The notes under the pieces are model-generated. The model was given only the letters and a program-made list of their open reading frames with translations, was not told where the DNA came from and searched no databases. Positions 36,846-45,899 of a DNA stretch of 64,000 bases are shown piece after piece. The translations under genes and the position numbers were made by a program. Source of the DNA: Buttiauxella sp965119215 (GTDB lineage Bacteria; Pseudomonadota; Gammaproteobacteria; Enterobacterales; Enterobacteriaceae); assembly GCA_965119215.1 (NCBI GenBank), contig CBCPKK010000021.1:62001-126000 (forward strand). Direction: 5' to 3'. Position 1 is the stretch's first letter, and each line of letters opens with the position of its first letter.

Positions 36846-36864
36846 GGCAATAATAATCATTATC
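36846..36864. promoter_or_regulatory. Fur box of ryhB
   Basis: ggcaatAATAATCATTATC matches the 19-bp Fur consensus at about 16 positions and lies immediately upstream of the ryhB start, over its promoter. Fur-Fe would block RyhB synthesis when iron is plentiful. Confidence 0.9.
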
Positions 36865-36965
36865 ATTCGCACTTGTCTACTTTTTTTTAGAAAAATTTGG
36901 CAGTTGACGAAAACTAAAAAGTCAATAATGTTGAAGGGGTTACCTAACCACTTGAGGAGAAAGGA

Positions 36966-37463
36966 ATGAGCGACATTGCGATACGCCACGCTGAATTAAG
37001 AGATCTTGATGCTTTACGTCAGATTAACGCCCAGCCAGAGGTCTATCACAACACGCTACAGGTTCCTCATCCTTCTCTGGAGATGTGGGAGGAACGAATG
37101 AAGCGTTCATCTCCTGGTCGCAGACAGCTGGTGGCTTGTATTGATGATGTGGTTGCGGGTCACCTCGTGGTGGATGTCGAAGCTAACCCACGCCGTGGGC
37201 ATGTCGCCTCTTTCGGCATTAGTGTTTCAGCACACTTCCGAAACCGCGGAATAGCATCGGCGCTGTTAGCCGCGATGGTAGACCTGTGCGATAACTGGCT
37301 GCGCATCGAGCGTATCGAGCTGACCGTATTCACCGATAACGAACCTGCGATTGCGGTTTACCGTAAATTCGGTTTTGAAATTGAAGGCACCGGGAAGAAC
37401 TACGCGCTGCGTAACGGGCAGTTTGTGGATGCGTATTTTATGGCACGGTTTAAGCCGGTTTAA
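36966..37463 (+). CDS. yhhY: GNAT-family N-acetyltransferase YhhY
   Basis: A 165-residue acetyltransferase; E. coli YhhY (162) acetylates certain amino acids and aminoacyl-type toxins. The acetyl-CoA motif is FRNRGIASALL, followed by IELTVFTDNEPAIAVYRKFGFEIEGT. Start behind GAGGAGAAAGG. In K-12 yhhZ and other genes follow; here ggt follows convergently with only a repeat between. Confidence 0.92.
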   Translation: MSDIAIRHAELRDLDALRQINAQPEVYHNTLQVPHPSLEMWEERMKRSSPGRRQLVACIDDVVAGHLVVDVEANPRRGHVASFGISVSAHFRNRGIASALLAAMVDLCDNWLRIERIELTVFTDNEPAIAVYRKFGFEIEGTGKNYALRNGQFVDAYFMARFKPV

Positions 37464-37516
37464 TTTTTAGCAACGGGACACCCTCACCCCGGGCTATTTC
37501 TTAGACCAATCTCACT

Positions 37517-37605
37517 GACCCCACCCCAGCCCTCCCCTTGCAAGGGGAGGGAGCTTAACGTTTTTTAGCTCCTCACCCTAGCAAGGGGGAGGTTGGGAGG
37601 GGGTC
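37517..37605. repeat. ~90-bp G/C-skewed palindromic element, copy B
   Basis: Starts GACCCCACCCCAGCCCTCCC and ends GGGAGGTTGGGAGGGGGTC, with inner hairpin CCTCCCCTTG-CAAGGGGAGG and centre TTTTAGCTCCTC. It lies between the convergent yhhY and ggt. A CCCTCACCCC segment precedes it at 37486, as in copy C. Confidence 0.85.
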
Positions 37606-37621
37606 AGATAAGCGGAATAAC

Positions 37622-39385
37622 TTAAAACCCTGCGGTCAGATCATCCACCGAACGGGGGTCAGACGCACCATACAGCGCGCCATCCGGCCCAACCATAATG
37701 CTTTGCGTACTGCCCATCGCTTCCTTCACTACTACATTTTGTCCTTTTTCTTTCAGCAGTTTAAGCGTATCTGGGCTAAAGCCTTTTTCGACTCTCAGCT
37801 CATCAGGCAGCCATTGATGGTGGAAGCGCGGCGCGTTGGTCGCTTCGGCGACGTTCATCCCGTAATCAATAGTATTCATTACCATTTGCAGCACAGTCGT
37901 GATAATTCGGCTACCGCCAGGGCTGCCCGTCACTAGCCAGGTTTTCCCGTCTTTCACCACGATAGTGGGCGACATCGACGACAGCGGGCGTTTATGCGGC
38001 CCCACGGCGTTTGCATCCCCACCCACCAGCCCGTACACGTTTGGCACGCCAGGTTTCGCTGAGAAATCATCCATTTGGTTGTTCATGATGATACCGGTAT
38101 TGCCCGCCACGATGCCTGTCCCGAACACCGTGTTCAGCGTGTAAGTCACCGCCACGGCGTTACCGTCTTTATCCACCACCGAGAAATGCGTGGTCTGGTT
38201 GCTTTCATACGGTGCCAGCTTGCCCGGTTTGATTTCGCTCGATGGCCGCGCTTTGTTGATATCTATCTGTTCTGCTAACGATTTGGCATAGGCTTTGTTG
38301 GTCAGCGCCTGCCACGGTACTTTTACAAAATCAGGATCGCCGAGGTATTCCGAGCGATCGGCATACGCATATTTTTCAGCTTCAGCGGTAAGTTGCATCG
38401 CATCGGCGCTACCAAAACCGTATTTGGAGAGGTCGAAATTTTCCAGGATATTAAGGATTTCGACAATATGAATACCGCCAGATGACGGCGGCGGCATGGA
38501 GAAAATCTGGTAGCCACGGTAATCACCGCTAATCGGCGCACGCTCGATAGCTTTGTAATTTGCCAGATCGGCCTTGCTAATCAGCCCACCATTTTTTGCC
38601 ATTTCCTCGGCAATTTGGTCAGCAATAGCCCCTTTGTAGAAAGCATCCGGGCCATTTTCAGCAATCATTTCCAGGCTTTTGGCTAGGTTGGTTTGCACCA
38701 GTTTGTCGCCCTTTTGCAACGGATTGCCATCTGCTTTCCAGAAAATAGCTTTGCTGTTTGGGTGATTAGGAAGGACTTCCGCACCGTAGACTTTCAGGTC
38801 TTCGGCCAGCGCATCGTTTACGGTAAATCCGTTCTGCGCCAGTTTGATAGCCGGTTGGATAACTTTGTTGAGTGGCAGAGTGCCGTATTTTTCCAGTGCC
38901 ATAGAGAAGCCCGCAACGGTGCCCGGCGTGCCTGATGCGAGATGAGAAGTCAGGGATTTTTTACTGTCGGCATTGCCCTGCGCATCAAGGAACATATCGC
39001 GTGTGGCTTTTTCTGGAGCCATCTCACGGAAATCGATGGCCGTGGTTTTACCGTCTTTTGTGCGCAGCATCATGAAGCCACCGCCACCTATATTCCCCGC
39101 CTGCGGATGCGTTACTGCCAGCGCAAAGCCCACCGCCACTGCGGCATCAACGGCATTCCCGCCTTGTTTAAGAATATCGACACCCACCTGTGTGGCGAGG
39201 GAGTCTTGCGACGCAACCATGCCATGTTCAGCACGTACGGGATGGTGTACGTCAGCTTCAACACCGTAGGATACAGGAGCCGCCGGGGCTGGCGCGGCAC
39301 TAACAGAGAGGCAAAGTCCGATCATGAGCGCAGGAATGGTCATCCAGCGCAGAATCTCTATACGAATAGTTTTCCACTGCTTCAT
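37622..39385 (-). CDS. ggt: Gamma-glutamyltranspeptidase, periplasmic (Ggt)
   Basis: Ggt hydrolyses or transfers the gamma-glutamyl group of glutathione in the periplasm, allowing use of its amino acids. The 587-residue precursor has a signal peptide (KQWKTIRIEILRW then a hydrophobic core ending at SVSAAPAP). Self-cleavage should occur before the Thr of NQTTHFSVVDKDG, giving large and small subunits; the SSM and GSPGGSRI motifs of the active site are present. The start at 39385 has GGAG upstream; two earlier ATGs lack this. The signal region differs from E. coli (580), the mature part is very similar. Confidence 0.96.
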   Translation of the reverse strand: MKQWKTIRIEILRWMTIPALMIGLCLSVSAAPAPAAPVSYGVEADVHHPVRAEHGMVASQDSLATQVGVDILKQGGNAVDAAVAVGFALAVTHPQAGNIGGGGFMMLRTKDGKTTAIDFREMAPEKATRDMFLDAQGNADSKKSLTSHLASGTPGTVAGFSMALEKYGTLPLNKVIQPAIKLAQNGFTVNDALAEDLKVYGAEVLPNHPNSKAIFWKADGNPLQKGDKLVQTNLAKSLEMIAENGPDAFYKGAIADQIAEEMAKNGGLISKADLANYKAIERAPISGDYRGYQIFSMPPPSSGGIHIVEILNILENFDLSKYGFGSADAMQLTAEAEKYAYADRSEYLGDPDFVKVPWQALTNKAYAKSLAEQIDINKARPSSEIKPGKLAPYESNQTTHFSVVDKDGNAVAVTYTLNTVFGTGIVAGNTGIIMNNQMDDFSAKPGVPNVYGLVGGDANAVGPHKRPLSSMSPTIVVKDGKTWLVTGSPGGSRIITTVLQMVMNTIDYGMNVAEATNAPRFHHQWLPDELRVEKGFSPDTLKLLKEKGQNVVVKEAMGSTQSIMVGPDGALYGASDPRSVDDLTAGF

Positions 39386-39509
39386 CGTTATTTTCTCCAT
39401 GCTTATCAGGGGCAATCCCCCAATAAGCCTGGTCTAAAAATCCTAAATAACCATCGGGATGGTAGAAAACGAGTAAACTTAGTAGATCCCCCAAATGGAG
39501 GAAGTGACG

Positions 39510-39959
39510 ATGAAAAAAATATTACTCCTGGCGGCCCTGCTGCCATTGACCACTCTGGCACAGCCGATTAATACCCTGAATAATCCCAACAAACCGGATT
39601 ACCAGATCCCAAGCCAGCAACGGATGCAGCAGCAAATGCAAACGCAGCAGGTGCAGCAAAAAGGGATGTTGAATCAGCAGTTACAAACGCAAACGCGTGT
39701 ACAACAACAGCATCTGGAAGCGCAAATAAACAATAATTCGCAGCAGGACGTCTTCAAAGTGAAGAAAACGCTGCCGAATGAGTTGGATGTCGGGACGCAG
39801 CAAGTGTTGCCCAATACCCGGGGTGGAATGTTGAGTAGTAGCAGTTCCAGCGGTCAGGATCACATGCTGCAACCGAAAACCAATGGCAGCATGCTTAATC
39901 CTGGCGGTAGCTCAGCAACACCGCAGCCGAGTATTCCGCTGAAAACTATTGGGCCGTAA
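39510..39959 (+). CDS. yhhA: Periplasmic Gln-rich protein YhhA (DUF2756)
   Basis: A 149-residue protein of unknown function. After a signal peptide (MKKILLLAALLPLTTLA) comes the conserved QPINTLNNPN, then a Gln-rich helix-prone stretch (about residues 38-75), a Ser/Gly-rich segment and the conserved end PSIPLKTIGP. E. coli YhhA is 146. The ATG at 39510 has GGAGG upstream. Its 3' end overlaps convergent ugpQ by 14 bases. The middle part varies while both ends are conserved. Confidence 0.88.
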   Translation: MKKILLLAALLPLTTLAQPINTLNNPNKPDYQIPSQQRMQQQMQTQQVQQKGMLNQQLQTQTRVQQQHLEAQINNNSQQDVFKVKKTLPNELDVGTQQVLPNTRGGMLSSSSSSGQDHMLQPKTNGSMLNPGGSSATPQPSIPLKTIGP

Positions 39960-40689
39960 AGTCAGCACCAATCTGGTCAATTCGATCGGTACAGATAGTA
40001 TCAACGCCCCAGCGCAGCAGCGTGGCTGCTCGCTGGGGAATATTCACGGTATAAACCAGAATATGTAATCCAGCCGCTTTGAGTTCGCGCACGCGGGATT
40101 CATCCAGCAATTTATAATTCAGGTGGATAGAAACGCAGCCGAGCCGGGTAGTCAGTTCGCGCCAGTCATCACGCCATTCATCAAGCAGCAACCCACGCGG
40201 CAATTCAGGGGCAGCAAGCTGTGCGGCTTCCAGCGCTTCGATAGAAAACGAAGATAACAATGGCGCGGTTTGCCCCTGCCATAATTCAAGTGCTGCCAGC
40301 GCGACAACTTTTCCAGTTTCTGTATCGGTGCCGGTTGTCGGTTTGATTTCTATGTTTGCCATCATGCCGTGTTGTTTACAACGCGCAGCCACTTGCGAAA
40401 GCAGGGGTAATGGCTCGCCTTTAAACTCACCGCTAAACCAGCTTCCTGCATCAACGTTCAGCAGTTTATCCCACGGTAAATCACCCGCGATGCCCCAGCC
40501 GTTGCTGGTGCGCTCAAGCGTGTCGTCATGCAGCAGGAAAATTTGCCCGTCTTTTGAAAGTTTGGCGTCAAACTCAATCATGGTATGACCGTAACGTGCA
40601 CCGACATCAATCGCCGCCAGCGTGTTTTCCGGTGCCAGTTTGCCGCCGCCACGATGGGCTGCGATTTTGGGGTAAGGCCAGTTGCTCAT
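39946..40689 (-). CDS. ugpQ: Cytosolic glycerophosphodiester phosphodiesterase UgpQ
   Basis: UgpQ splits glycerophosphodiesters taken up by UgpBAEC into glycerol-3-phosphate and an alcohol. The 247-residue GDPD enzyme has the catalytic HRGG (about 12-15), the metal ligands PENTLAA and EFDAKLSKDG, and LLHDDTLERTSNG. It lacks a signal peptide, consistent with the cytosolic form. The start overlaps the ugpC stop by 4 bases; last gene of ugpBAECQ. Confidence 0.97.
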   Translation of the reverse strand: MSNWPYPKIAAHRGGGKLAPENTLAAIDVGARYGHTMIEFDAKLSKDGQIFLLHDDTLERTSNGWGIAGDLPWDKLLNVDAGSWFSGEFKGEPLPLLSQVAARCKQHGMMANIEIKPTTGTDTETGKVVALAALELWQGQTAPLLSSFSIEALEAAQLAAPELPRGLLLDEWRDDWRELTTRLGCVSIHLNYKLLDESRVRELKAAGLHILVYTVNIPQRAATLLRWGVDTICTDRIDQIGADFTAQ

Positions 40690-41756
40690 AAACGTTGTCC
40701 ATTTTCTTTATCAAAGAAATGTAGAGTTTTTTCAGGCAGATGCAGCCACAGCGTGCTACCAGATTGAGGGCGTTCCTGATGCGACAGGCGCACCACCATT
40801 TTTTGCTCGCCCCAACGCCCATGCACCAGATTATCCGCGCCGAGCATCTCCAGCGTGTCCACCATAAATGGTACACCGCCTGCGGTTTGTGAGCTTAGCG
40901 CAATATGTTCCGGGCGAATACCCAACGTGACCGCGCGGCCACGATGTAGATGTTGTGCGCTTCCCAATGGCAGCGCCATTCCGCTTGCCAGCTCAAAACG
41001 CGTGCCGTCAGCGCTGATTTTACCTTCCAGCAGGTTCATAGCGGGTGAACCAATGAAACTTGCCACAAAGCGGCTTGCGGGACGTTCGTAGACTTCAACC
41101 GGCGTACCAATTTGCTCGGCGACACCTTTGTTCATCACCATCACACGCTGCGCCAGCGTCATCGCTTCTACCTGATCGTGGGTGACGTACAAGCTCGTTG
41201 TTTTCAGGCGGCGGTGCAGCTGTTGTAACTCCAGACGCATCTGCACGCGCAGTTTGGCATCCAGGTTTGATAACGGTTCGTCGAAGAGGAAAACCGCCGG
41301 ATCGCGCACAATGGCACGCCCCATTGCAACACGCTGGCGCTGCCCGCCGGAAAGTTCGCGTGGGCGACGTTTGAGCAAACCATCAAGCTCCAGAATACGG
41401 GCGGCTTCCTCCACTTTCTGCTGGATATGCGCTTTGCCCATACCTCGGATTTTCAGCCCCCACGCCATGTTTTCTTCCACACTCATGTGCGGATAAAGCG
41501 CGTAGTTCTGGAACACCATCGCAATGCCACGCTCTTTGGGTTCCATTTCTGTGACGCGCTGGCGGTCAATCCAGATGTCACCGCTGGTGACGCGTTCAAG
41601 CCCCGCAACCATACGCAGCAGCGTGGATTTACCGCAGCCCGACGGGCCAACCATCACGATAAATTCGCCATCGGCCACATCCAGCGTCAGCGGCTGAATC
41701 ACCTGAGTTTTGTTATCCCAACTCTTACTTACTGCCTGTAACTTCAGTCCTGCCAT
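40686..41756 (-). CDS. ugpC: sn-Glycerol-3-phosphate ABC transporter ATPase UgpC
   Basis: The 356-residue ATPase drives UgpAE. Walker A is GPSGCGKS (37-44), the signature is LSGGQRQR, Walker B VFLFDEPLSNLD, and the C-terminal MalK-type regulatory domain (TOBE, about 235 onward) is present. It is close in type to MalK. It lies 3 bp after ugpE and overlaps ugpQ by 4 bases. Confidence 0.98.
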   Translation of the reverse strand: MAGLKLQAVSKSWDNKTQVIQPLTLDVADGEFIVMVGPSGCGKSTLLRMVAGLERVTSGDIWIDRQRVTEMEPKERGIAMVFQNYALYPHMSVEENMAWGLKIRGMGKAHIQQKVEEAARILELDGLLKRRPRELSGGQRQRVAMGRAIVRDPAVFLFDEPLSNLDAKLRVQMRLELQQLHRRLKTTSLYVTHDQVEAMTLAQRVMVMNKGVAEQIGTPVEVYERPASRFVASFIGSPAMNLLEGKISADGTRFELASGMALPLGSAQHLHRGRAVTLGIRPEHIALSSQTAGGVPFMVDTLEMLGADNLVHGRWGEQKMVVRLSHQERPQSGSTLWLHLPEKTLHFFDKENGQRL

Positions 41757-41759
41757 GGG

Positions 41760-42605
41760 TTATTTCTCACTATCAACCAGGCCACGCACAAACGCGCGTT
41801 GCATTACTAAAACGATAATTACCGGGGGAATCAGGGTCAGCAGCATCGCCGCCATGACCTGGTTCCACTGAGTGCTGCCCTCACCGGAGGACATCATGCC
41901 TTTGATACCTGCCACGGCGGTGCCGAGGTTGACGTCGCTGATAATCAGCAGCGGCCACAGATACTGGTTCCAGCCGTAGATAAAGGTGATGACGAACAGC
42001 GCCGCCAGATTGGTTTTCGAAAGTGGCAGCACAATGTCGCGGAAGAAGCGCATGGGCGATGCACCGTCGATGCGTGCCGCCTCCATCAGTTCATCGGGCA
42101 GCGTCATAAAGAACTGGCGGAATAAAAACGTAGCGGTAGCTGAGGCCATTAACGGCAACGTTAAACCGGTGTAGCTGTCGAGCATTTTGAGATTAGCGAT
42201 AACTTCAACCGTCGGGAAAATACGCACTTCAACCGGCAGCATCAGGGTGATAAAAATAATCCAGAAGAACAGGTTACGCAGCGGAAAACGAAACCAGACG
42301 ATGGCAAATGCAGACAGCATAGAGACAGTGATTTTGCCGAGGGTGATCACCAGCGCCATCACAAAACTGTTGAACAGCATCAGGCCGAACGGCGCACTGT
42401 TCGCCCCCACGCCATGCGTCCAGATATAAGACATGTTTTCCAGCAGATGCGTGCCGGGGATCAGCGTCATCGGCGTTTGAAAGACGGCTTCGTTATCCAG
42501 CGTCGCCGCGACAAACGCGACGTACAGCGGGAACAAAATAACGATGATGCCAAGGATGAGCAGGGTATGGCTGAAAATAGTCAGCCCGCGGCGGTTCTCA
42601 ATCAT
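41760..42605 (-). CDS. ugpE: sn-Glycerol-3-phosphate ABC transporter permease UgpE
   Basis: A 281-residue inner-membrane permease of the MalG type with six predicted helices. The EAA loop that contacts the ATPase reads EAARIDGASPMRFFRDIVLP. Length equals E. coli UgpE. It overlaps ugpA by 4 bases. Confidence 0.97.
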   Translation of the reverse strand: MIENRRGLTIFSHTLLILGIIVILFPLYVAFVAATLDNEAVFQTPMTLIPGTHLLENMSYIWTHGVGANSAPFGLMLFNSFVMALVITLGKITVSMLSAFAIVWFRFPLRNLFFWIIFITLMLPVEVRIFPTVEVIANLKMLDSYTGLTLPLMASATATFLFRQFFMTLPDELMEAARIDGASPMRFFRDIVLPLSKTNLAALFVITFIYGWNQYLWPLLIISDVNLGTAVAGIKGMMSSGEGSTQWNQVMAAMLLTLIPPVIIVLVMQRAFVRGLVDSEK

Positions 42606-43489
42606 TGGTAGCGCACCTTACGTTCCACGAAACGAAACTGAACCACGGTCAGGATTATCACTAAGAACATCAGCACCACGGACTGTGCCGCCGATGCGGA
42701 AAGGTCGAGTCCGGCAAAGCCTTCGCGATAAATTTTGTAGATAAGTGTGGTGGTTGCCTGCACGGGGCCACCGCCGGTTGCCGCGTCGATAACCGGGAAG
42801 GTATCGAAAAAGGCATAAACCAGATTCACCACCAGCAGGAAGAAACTCACCGGGGCAATCAGCGGCAGCGATAAGCGGAAGAAGCGGCGAACCGGGCCTG
42901 CGCCGTCGATAGAAGCGGCTTCAACCAGTGAGCGAGGAATCGACTGTAACGCTGCGAAGAAGAACAGGTAGTTGTAGCTGATTTGCTTCCAGACGGAAGC
43001 AAACACCACCAGGAACATCGCCTGGCCGCTGTTCTGCGCGTGATTCCAGTGATAGCCGAACTGCTCGAGCACATGCGTGATCAAGCCGCGTCCGGGGTTA
43101 AACAAGAAGATCCACAGTACGGCAGCAATCGCTGGCGCAACCGCATAAGGCAGCAACATGAGTGTTTGATATAAGCGACTGCCGCGCACCACGTAATCCG
43201 TCAGGGCTGCGAAAAATAGCGACACCAGCAAACCGCTGCCCGCCACTAATCCGCTGAAAATTAACGTGGTGTAGAAAGAGTCGAGGTAGTAGCTGTCGTG
43301 GAAAAGCTGTTTGAAATTATCCAGCCCGACAAAGGTACTCGAAAGCCCAAAAGGATCGACGTTTTGCAGTGAATACCACAGCGCTTCGCCCGCAGGCCAA
43401 ATGAAAAAGATAATGGTGATAATCAGTTGCGGCAGGACTAGCGCATACGGCAGCCAGCCAGAACGGAACACCGGACGAGATGATGACAT
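42602..43489 (-). CDS. ugpA: sn-Glycerol-3-phosphate ABC transporter permease UgpA
   Basis: A 295-residue MalF-type permease with six helices and the EAA loop VEAASIDGAGPVRRFFRLSL. Length equals E. coli UgpA. It follows ugpB after a 176-bp gap that contains a palindromic repeat, so a segmental drop in mRNA level after ugpB is likely. Confidence 0.97.
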   Translation of the reverse strand: MSSSRPVFRSGWLPYALVLPQLIITIIFFIWPAGEALWYSLQNVDPFGLSSTFVGLDNFKQLFHDSYYLDSFYTTLIFSGLVAGSGLLVSLFFAALTDYVVRGSRLYQTLMLLPYAVAPAIAAVLWIFLFNPGRGLITHVLEQFGYHWNHAQNSGQAMFLVVFASVWKQISYNYLFFFAALQSIPRSLVEAASIDGAGPVRRFFRLSLPLIAPVSFFLLVVNLVYAFFDTFPVIDAATGGGPVQATTTLIYKIYREGFAGLDLSASAAQSVVLMFLVIILTVVQFRFVERKVRYQ

Positions 43490-43560
43490 AGTGTTGCTCG
43501 ATTATAATGATGGAACTTATCCCCTCACCCGAGGGAGTTGCCTCTTATACAGACCTCTCT

Positions 43561-43648
43561 GACCCCACCCCAACCCTCCCCTTGCCAGGGGAGGGAGCTT
43601 AACGTCTTTTAGCTCCGCCCCGAGGCAAGGGGAGGTTGGGAGGGGGTT
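43561..43648. repeat. ~90-bp G/C-skewed palindromic element, copy C, inside the ugp operon
   Basis: Starts GACCCCACCCCAACCCTCCC and ends GGAGGTTGGGAGGGGGTT, with inner CCTCCCCTTGCC/GGGGAGG hairpin and centre TTTTAGCTCC. It lies between ugpB and ugpA. It seems nested within another palindrome: CCCTCACCC at 43522 and GGTTAAGGCGAGGG at 43644 flank it, like the ends of the hairpin at 20062. Confidence 0.85.
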
Positions 43649-43665
43649 AAGGCGAGGGTAAGATT

Positions 43666-44985
43666 TTAAGACCTGGTCGACTGCTCGAAGCGGCGCAACA
43701 ACTGATTACCACGTTCAACTGCGCTGTCTAACGCCTGCTGAGGGGTTTTCTTGCCGGTCCACACAGATTCCAGTTCTTCATCCACAATGGTACGAATCTG
43801 CGGCATATTGCCCAGACGCAAACCTAAGGTGAACGGCAATGGCGGCTTGTTCATCATCTGGCGCGTAGCGATATCAGCCCCTGGATTCTTCTCGTAGAAA
43901 CCTTGTTCGCGCGTGAGGTCATAAGCGGCTTTGGTAATCGGCAGATAACCGGTTTTCTGGTGCCACTCGGCAGCGATTTCCGGCTGAGCCAGGAACTGCA
44001 TAAATTCAGCCACACCTTTGTACGTCGCAGCATCTTTGCCCTGCATCACCCACAAACTTGCCCCGCCGATAATGGCGTTTTGCGGCGCGTTCGGAATGGT
44101 TGAGTCATAAGGCATCATGCCAACGCCGTAGTTGAATTTGGCGTAATGGCGGATATCAGCCAGCGAGCCAGAAGATGCGGTAGTGATTGCGCAATCACCG
44201 TTGTAGAACTTCTCGGTGGATTCGTCTTTGCGGCCAAAGTAGCTGAAATCGCCTTTCTTATTCAGTTCTTCCAGCAGGGCAATATGTTTCACCTGCTCTG
44301 GTTTATTAAATTCCAGAACCGCATCGGTACCATCAAAACCGTTGTTTTTCGTCGCAACGGGCAGACCGTTCCAGGCGCTGAAGTTTTCGATTTGAATCCA
44401 TCCCTGCCAACCGCTGGCGTAACCACATTTCATGCCCGCAGCTTTAAGTTTGGCGGTGTATTCAGCCAGATCCTGCCAGGTTTTTGGCGGCTGTTCTGGG
44501 TCAAGCCCGGCTTTCTTGAAGGCGTCTTTGTTGTAATACAGCACAGGAGTCGAGCTGTTGAATGGTTGTGACAGCAAATGCCCGGTTTTCGCATCGGTGT
44601 AATAACCGGAAACTGTCGGCACAAACTGAGATTCATCGAACTTAATGCCTGCATCGCTGAACACTTCGTACACCGGCTTGATCGCTTTCGACGCCATCAT
44701 GGTCGCGGTGCCCACTTCATACACCTGCAAAATAGCTGGCGCGTTGCCCGAGCGGAAGGCAGCGATCCCTGCCGCCAGGTTTTGTTCGTAGTTGCCTTTA
44801 TAAACCGGAACAATTTGGTAATCAGGATGCGTCTGGTTAAAGCGTTGAGCCAGTGAATCGACTTCTTTGCCCAGTTCCCCTTCCATTGAATGCCAGAATG
44901 GAATGGAGGTGGCGGCGAGGGCGTTGCTGCTAACTACGCATCCAAGCGCAAGGCAAAGTGCTGTGTGTCGTAACGATGCAGTCAT
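43666..44985 (-). CDS. ugpB: sn-Glycerol-3-phosphate-binding periplasmic protein UgpB
   Basis: UgpB binds glycerol-3-phosphate and glycerophosphodiesters for UgpAEC. The 439-residue precursor has a signal peptide ending NALA-ATS, followed by the conserved SIPFWHSMEGELGKEVD. Family 1 solute-binding fold of the MalE type; E. coli UgpB is 438. It is the first gene of ugpBAECQ and is preceded by Pho boxes. Confidence 0.97.
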   Translation of the reverse strand: MTASLRHTALCLALGCVVSSNALAATSIPFWHSMEGELGKEVDSLAQRFNQTHPDYQIVPVYKGNYEQNLAAGIAAFRSGNAPAILQVYEVGTATMMASKAIKPVYEVFSDAGIKFDESQFVPTVSGYYTDAKTGHLLSQPFNSSTPVLYYNKDAFKKAGLDPEQPPKTWQDLAEYTAKLKAAGMKCGYASGWQGWIQIENFSAWNGLPVATKNNGFDGTDAVLEFNKPEQVKHIALLEELNKKGDFSYFGRKDESTEKFYNGDCAITTASSGSLADIRHYAKFNYGVGMMPYDSTIPNAPQNAIIGGASLWVMQGKDAATYKGVAEFMQFLAQPEIAAEWHQKTGYLPITKAAYDLTREQGFYEKNPGADIATRQMMNKPPLPFTLGLRLGNMPQIRTIVDEELESVWTGKKTPQQALDSAVERGNQLLRRFEQSTRS

Positions 44986-45065
44986 GTCTTATCTCTCTAG
45001 TTATGAGGCATTTCAGCTGCGCGAAAATACGCGTTTTTGTTCGCATCAAAACATGACATGCGCGT

Positions 45066-45105
45066 ATGACAGAAAAATAACCGTGAGATGACAGGATCGT
45101 GACGA
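45066..45105 (-). promoter_or_regulatory. Pho boxes of the ugp promoter
   Basis: On the minus strand four heptamers stand 11 bp apart: TCGTCAC, CTGTCAT, CGGTTAT and CTGTCAT. Two are exact PhoB half-sites. The array lies about 80-120 bp upstream of ugpB, so induction by phosphate starvation is expected as in E. coli. Confidence 0.85.
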
Positions 45106-45142
45106 TGGAATGAAGGAAAGAAGACAGTCGGCAAAATGTCAT

Positions 45143-45167
45143 AAAAAAAGGAGCTCGTAAGCTCCTT
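45143..45167 (-). terminator. Rho-independent terminator of the liv operon
   Basis: On the minus strand AAGGAGCTtacgAGCTCCTT is followed by a run of T. It lies 18 bp after the livF stop and separates liv from the ugp promoter. Confidence 0.9.
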
Positions 45168-45184
45168 CAGAATTAAGCGATAAA

Positions 45185-45898
45185 TTAGCCGCCCAGATAG
45201 GCGCTACGTACCGCTTCGTTAGCTAACAGCGCATCACCGGTATCTTCCAGCACCACGTGACCGTTTTCCAGCACGTAGCCACGGTCAGCCAGTTTCAGCG
45301 CCTGGTTGGCGTTCTGCTCGACGAGGAAGATGGTCATGCCTTCGCTACGCAGTTGTTCGATGGTGTCGAAAATCTGCTGGATAATAATAGGGGCAAGGCC
45401 GAGCGATGGTTCATCTAGCAGCAGCAGACGCGGTTGGCTCATCAGCGCACGGCCAATCGCCAGCATCTGCTGTTCACCGCCGGACATGGTGCCCGCACGT
45501 TGAATACGGCGTTCATGCAGACGCGGGAACAGTTCGTAAACGCGTTTAATGCGCTCCTGGAACTGGTCGCGCTCGGCGAAGAAGCCGCCCATCGCCAGGT
45601 TTTCTTCCACCGTCATACGTGAAAACACGCGGCGGCCTTCTGGCACAATCGCTACCGCCTCACGCATGATGCGCGCGGTGTGCCAGTCGGTAATGTCTTT
45701 GCCATCAAAGGTAATCTTGCCGCTGGAAGCGCGCGGGTCGCCGCACAATGTGCCGAGCAGCGTAGTTTTACCTGCGCCGTTCGCGCCAATCAGGGTAACA
45801 ATTTCGCCCTGCTTGATGTGCAAACTGACCTCGTGAAGCGCCTGGATTTTGCCGTAATGCGCGCTCACATGGTCAAAGGACAACATGATATTTTCCAT
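45185..45898 (-). CDS. livF: Branched-chain amino acid ABC transporter ATPase LivF
   Basis: The 237-residue ATPase forms a pair with LivG. Walker A is GANGAGKT (38-45), the signature is TMSGGEQQM and Walker B LLLLDEPSLGLAP. Length equals E. coli LivF. It starts 1 bp after livG and is the last gene of livKHMGF, before a strong terminator. Confidence 0.98.
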   Translation of the reverse strand: MENIMLSFDHVSAHYGKIQALHEVSLHIKQGEIVTLIGANGAGKTTLLGTLCGDPRASSGKITFDGKDITDWHTARIMREAVAIVPEGRRVFSRMTVEENLAMGGFFAERDQFQERIKRVYELFPRLHERRIQRAGTMSGGEQQMLAIGRALMSQPRLLLLDEPSLGLAPIIIQQIFDTIEQLRSEGMTIFLVEQNANQALKLADRGYVLENGHVVLEDTGDALLANEAVRSAYLGG

Positions 45899-45899
45899 C

